Source of the DNA: Gammaproteobacteria bacterium | Lineage (GTDB): Bacteria; Pseudomonadota; Gammaproteobacteria; Burkholderiales; Gallionellaceae | DNA: 64,000 nt | NCBI GenBank assembly: GCA_018820925.1 | Contig: JAHJNJ010000041.1 | Coordinates: forward strand, 37,855 to 101,854 | Direction: 5' to 3' | In this document: one piece after another, positions 62,223 to 64,000 of the stretch | Position numbering within the stretch: position 1 is the stretch's first letter | Layout of the letters: every line of letters starts with the position of its first letter | Made by a program: the position numbers and the translations under genes | The notes under the pieces: model-generated | What the model saw: only the letters and a program-made list of their open reading frames with translations | Databases searched by the model: none | What the model was told of the DNA's origin: nothing

Positions 62223-62965
62223 TGGACAAGCTTAGCCTGTTTGGATTGCTGGTTGCCGTTACCGGCATCCTCGGCGGGCAATTGCTGGAAGGCGGTTCGG
62301 TCGATGTGCTGGTGCAAATGGCGGCATTTTTGATCGTGTTCGGCGGCACGATCGGTGCCGTCATGTTGCAACATCCCATCAAGGTGTTCATGACCGGTAT
62401 CAGGATGGCCGGTTGGGTTTTCTATACGCCACAGATCGATACGCAAAAACTGGCATACCAGATCACCGCCTGGGGCAGCGTGGCACGCCGCGACGGCATA
62501 TTGGCGCTGGAAGCCCAACTGAAAAATATTGAGGATCCTTTCGTCCACAAGGGATTGCAGATGCTGGTGGACGGCAACAGCGCGGAGAAGATACGCGAAG
62601 TGATGGATATCGATCTGCAAACCTACGAGACCTTGCGCTGGCAGGCGGCGCGGGTGTGGGAATCGGCGGCGGGTTACTCGCCGACCATCGGTATCCTGGG
62701 CGCGGTGCTGGGGCTGGTGCACGTGATGCAGAGTCTGGCGGAACCTGCCAAGCTGGGCGCGGGCATCGCGGTTGCCTTCATCGCCACCATCTACGGCGTG
62801 GGCTCCGCCAACCTGGTGTTCCTGCCCATCGCCGGCAAATTGAAAATACTCATCGCACAGCAGGTGAATATGCGCGAGATGTTGATCGACGGATTGTGCA
62901 TGGTCGCCAATGCCGAAAATCCGCGCTTCATCGAAAATAAACTCAGGGGCTACATCGAATCCTGA
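62222..62965 (+). CDS. motC: Second stator protein MotC (MotA-like)
   Basis: A 247-residue MotA homologue shorter than the product at 39591. Four helices (about 5-20, 30-48, 148-170 and 182-202) and the conserved SPTIGILGAVLGLVHVM segment are present. It starts on the last base of the fliA stop and is followed by motD, the order seen for the second, MotCD-type stator of other proteobacteria. The ion cannot be told from this subunit. Confidence 0.9.
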   Translation: MDKLSLFGLLVAVTGILGGQLLEGGSVDVLVQMAAFLIVFGGTIGAVMLQHPIKVFMTGIRMAGWVFYTPQIDTQKLAYQITAWGSVARRDGILALEAQLKNIEDPFVHKGLQMLVDGNSAEKIREVMDIDLQTYETLRWQAARVWESAAGYSPTIGILGAVLGLVHVMQSLAEPAKLGAGIAVAFIATIYGVGSANLVFLPIAGKLKILIAQQVNMREMLIDGLCMVANAENPRFIENKLRGYIES

Positions 62966-62966
62966 C

Positions 62967-63734
62967 ATGGCGCGCCGTCCGAAAAGACCCGAGCATGACA
63001 ACCACGAGCGCTGGATGGTCTCCTACGCCGACTTCATTACCCTGCTGTTTGCTTTCTTCGTGGTCATGTACGGCATCTCCTCGGTGAACGAGGGCAAATA
63101 CAAAGTTTTCGGCGCCGCCATCAACAAGGCATTCGGTACCAAATCCAGTGAAACGGAAGGCGGATCCATGCGCCTGACCGAAGAGGAAATCTATTTCAAA
63201 TCGCTGATCGACAGGCGCGATGCGCGACTGGCCGAGATACAGCGCAAACAGAACGAGCGCATGCAAAATCTCGTCAAGAGCCTGGACCAGGCCATGGCCC
63301 AGTTCGTAAAGAGCGGACAGATGAATGTGTCTCAAAGCGGTCGCGGTGTGGAACTGGAAATCAACGCCAGCGCGCTGTTCAACGAGGGCGAGGCGGACAT
63401 CCAGCCGGGTGCAAAAAAAACGCTGGCCGATGCGGCGAAAGTGCTGGCGGACAATGAATTCGCGATTGAAGTGGAAGGACACACCGACAATCTGCCCATC
63501 AACACCGCAAAGTTTCCATCCAACTGGGAGTTGTCCTCGGCACGCGCCAGCAGCGTGGTGCGCTTGTTCATCGAACAGGGGATTGATGCCAAGCGCCTGA
63601 AGGCAGTCGGCTCAGCAGACAATCGCCCGGTACAATCGAACGATACCGCAGAAGGTCGCGCCCGCAACCGGCGCGTGACCATCACCGTGCTGAACCCGGA
63701 ACCCGTGGCGGAGTCGGCAGCGGAGCTGCAATAA
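62967..63734 (+). CDS. motD: Second stator protein MotD (MotB-like)
   Basis: A 255-residue MotB homologue. A basic amino end and the helix WMVSYADFITLLFAFFVVMYG carry the ion-binding Asp (written here as motif SYADF). A helical linker leads to an OmpA-like domain (about 145-245) with VEGHTDNLPI and SSARASSVVR. I use the ATG at 62967, one base after the motC stop. It pairs with motC to form a second stator type. Confidence 0.9.
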   Translation: MARRPKRPEHDNHERWMVSYADFITLLFAFFVVMYGISSVNEGKYKVFGAAINKAFGTKSSETEGGSMRLTEEEIYFKSLIDRRDARLAEIQRKQNERMQNLVKSLDQAMAQFVKSGQMNVSQSGRGVELEINASALFNEGEADIQPGAKKTLADAAKVLADNEFAIEVEGHTDNLPINTAKFPSNWELSSARASSVVRLFIEQGIDAKRLKAVGSADNRPVQSNDTAEGRARNRRVTITVLNPEPVAESAAELQ

Positions 63735-63929
63735 ACCAGACAGAAGCAATGAATGCTTTTTGGCCGTAGTAGTACAAGCTTAATCAGACAGATCGTCTCT
63801 GCTCAACGTTGGCCCAACGGATAATGTCGGTCGGACGGTGGGTATCAGATGTCTCAAACTCGGCCTTATCGGAAATCAGCAGCTGCGTCTTGGAACTTCC
63901 GCTTCGCGCGGGACAGCGGACATGGGTAG

Positions 63930-64000
63930 GTTGGGTGGAGCGGAGCGATACCCAACAGATGACAGAAGAATATGATGGGTATCGCTCCGCTCCACCCATC
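63930..64000. repeat. Palindromic repeat of GGTTGGGTGGAGCGG type
   Basis: GGTTGGGTGGAGCGGAGCGATACCCA (first half 63930-63955) faces an inverted copy (TGGGTATCGCTCCGCTCCACCCA) that reaches the window end. It belongs to a repeat family different from the GTAGGGTGGGCACG units. Bases 63735-63929 hold no supported gene. Confidence 0.7.

Overview
The window looks like chromosomal DNA of a freshwater betaproteobacterium, most likely a neutrophilic Fe(II) oxidiser of the Gallionellaceae (Sideroxydans/Gallionella type). The reasons are the tol-pal-cpoB-queE-queC order, FlhDC-controlled flagellar genes beside che, flhB, flhA, flhF, flhG and fliA genes, and above all a four-gene cluster (b-type membrane protein, 21-haem cytochrome, 12-haem cytochrome, outer-membrane porin). 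That cluster matches the porin-cytochrome class called PCC3 in comparative genomics of iron oxidisers. Taxonomy is inferred from gene content only.

Layout. 1-3839: end of the Tol-Pal envelope operon, then the 7-deazaguanine genes queE and queC. 3857-4067: consensus sigma-70 promoter, tRNA-Lys(UUU) and tRNA-Thr(UGU). About 4068-13120: an integrated element next to tRNA-Thr. It has a P4-type integrase, an AlpA-like regulator, small accessory genes, a single-chain MmeI-like restriction-modification enzyme, a retron-type reverse transcriptase operon with an Xre-family HTH gene and a small membrane ORF, and a divergent cysteine-rich protein. It reads as a small defence island. 13168-21227: a membrane-anchored ferredoxin/FAD oxidoreductase, divergent from the extracellular electron-transfer operon. 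21378-24694: sucC, sucD, a TerC-family protein and a universal stress protein.

24784-37200 is a compact signalling operon: CHASE2-Ser/Thr kinase, PP2C phosphatase, double-FHA protein, CHASE2-adenylate cyclase, metallo-beta-lactamase-fold phosphodiesterase, cyclic-nucleotide-binding/rhodanese protein, GAF-PilB-like ATPase and GAF-HD-GYP protein. It ends at a terminator and is followed by a type IV pilin gene behind a near-consensus sigma-54 promoter. It joins protein phosphorylation, cAMP, c-di-GMP and pilus assembly in one transcription unit.

A group II intron 5' fragment lies just behind the pilin terminator. From 38531 to 63734 the window is motility: flhDC, motAB, two chemoreceptors with periplasmic c-type haem motifs, two cheV, cheY, cheZ, cheA, two closely related chemoreceptors, cheR, a receiver-less cheB, flhB, flhA, flhF, flhG, fliA and a second stator pair. 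No cheW or cheD is present in the cluster. Palindromic intergenic repeats sit at gene 3' ends and in three cases include the stop codon.

Boundaries, motifs and hairpins were read by eye. Family names come from motif recognition; no search or folding program was run.
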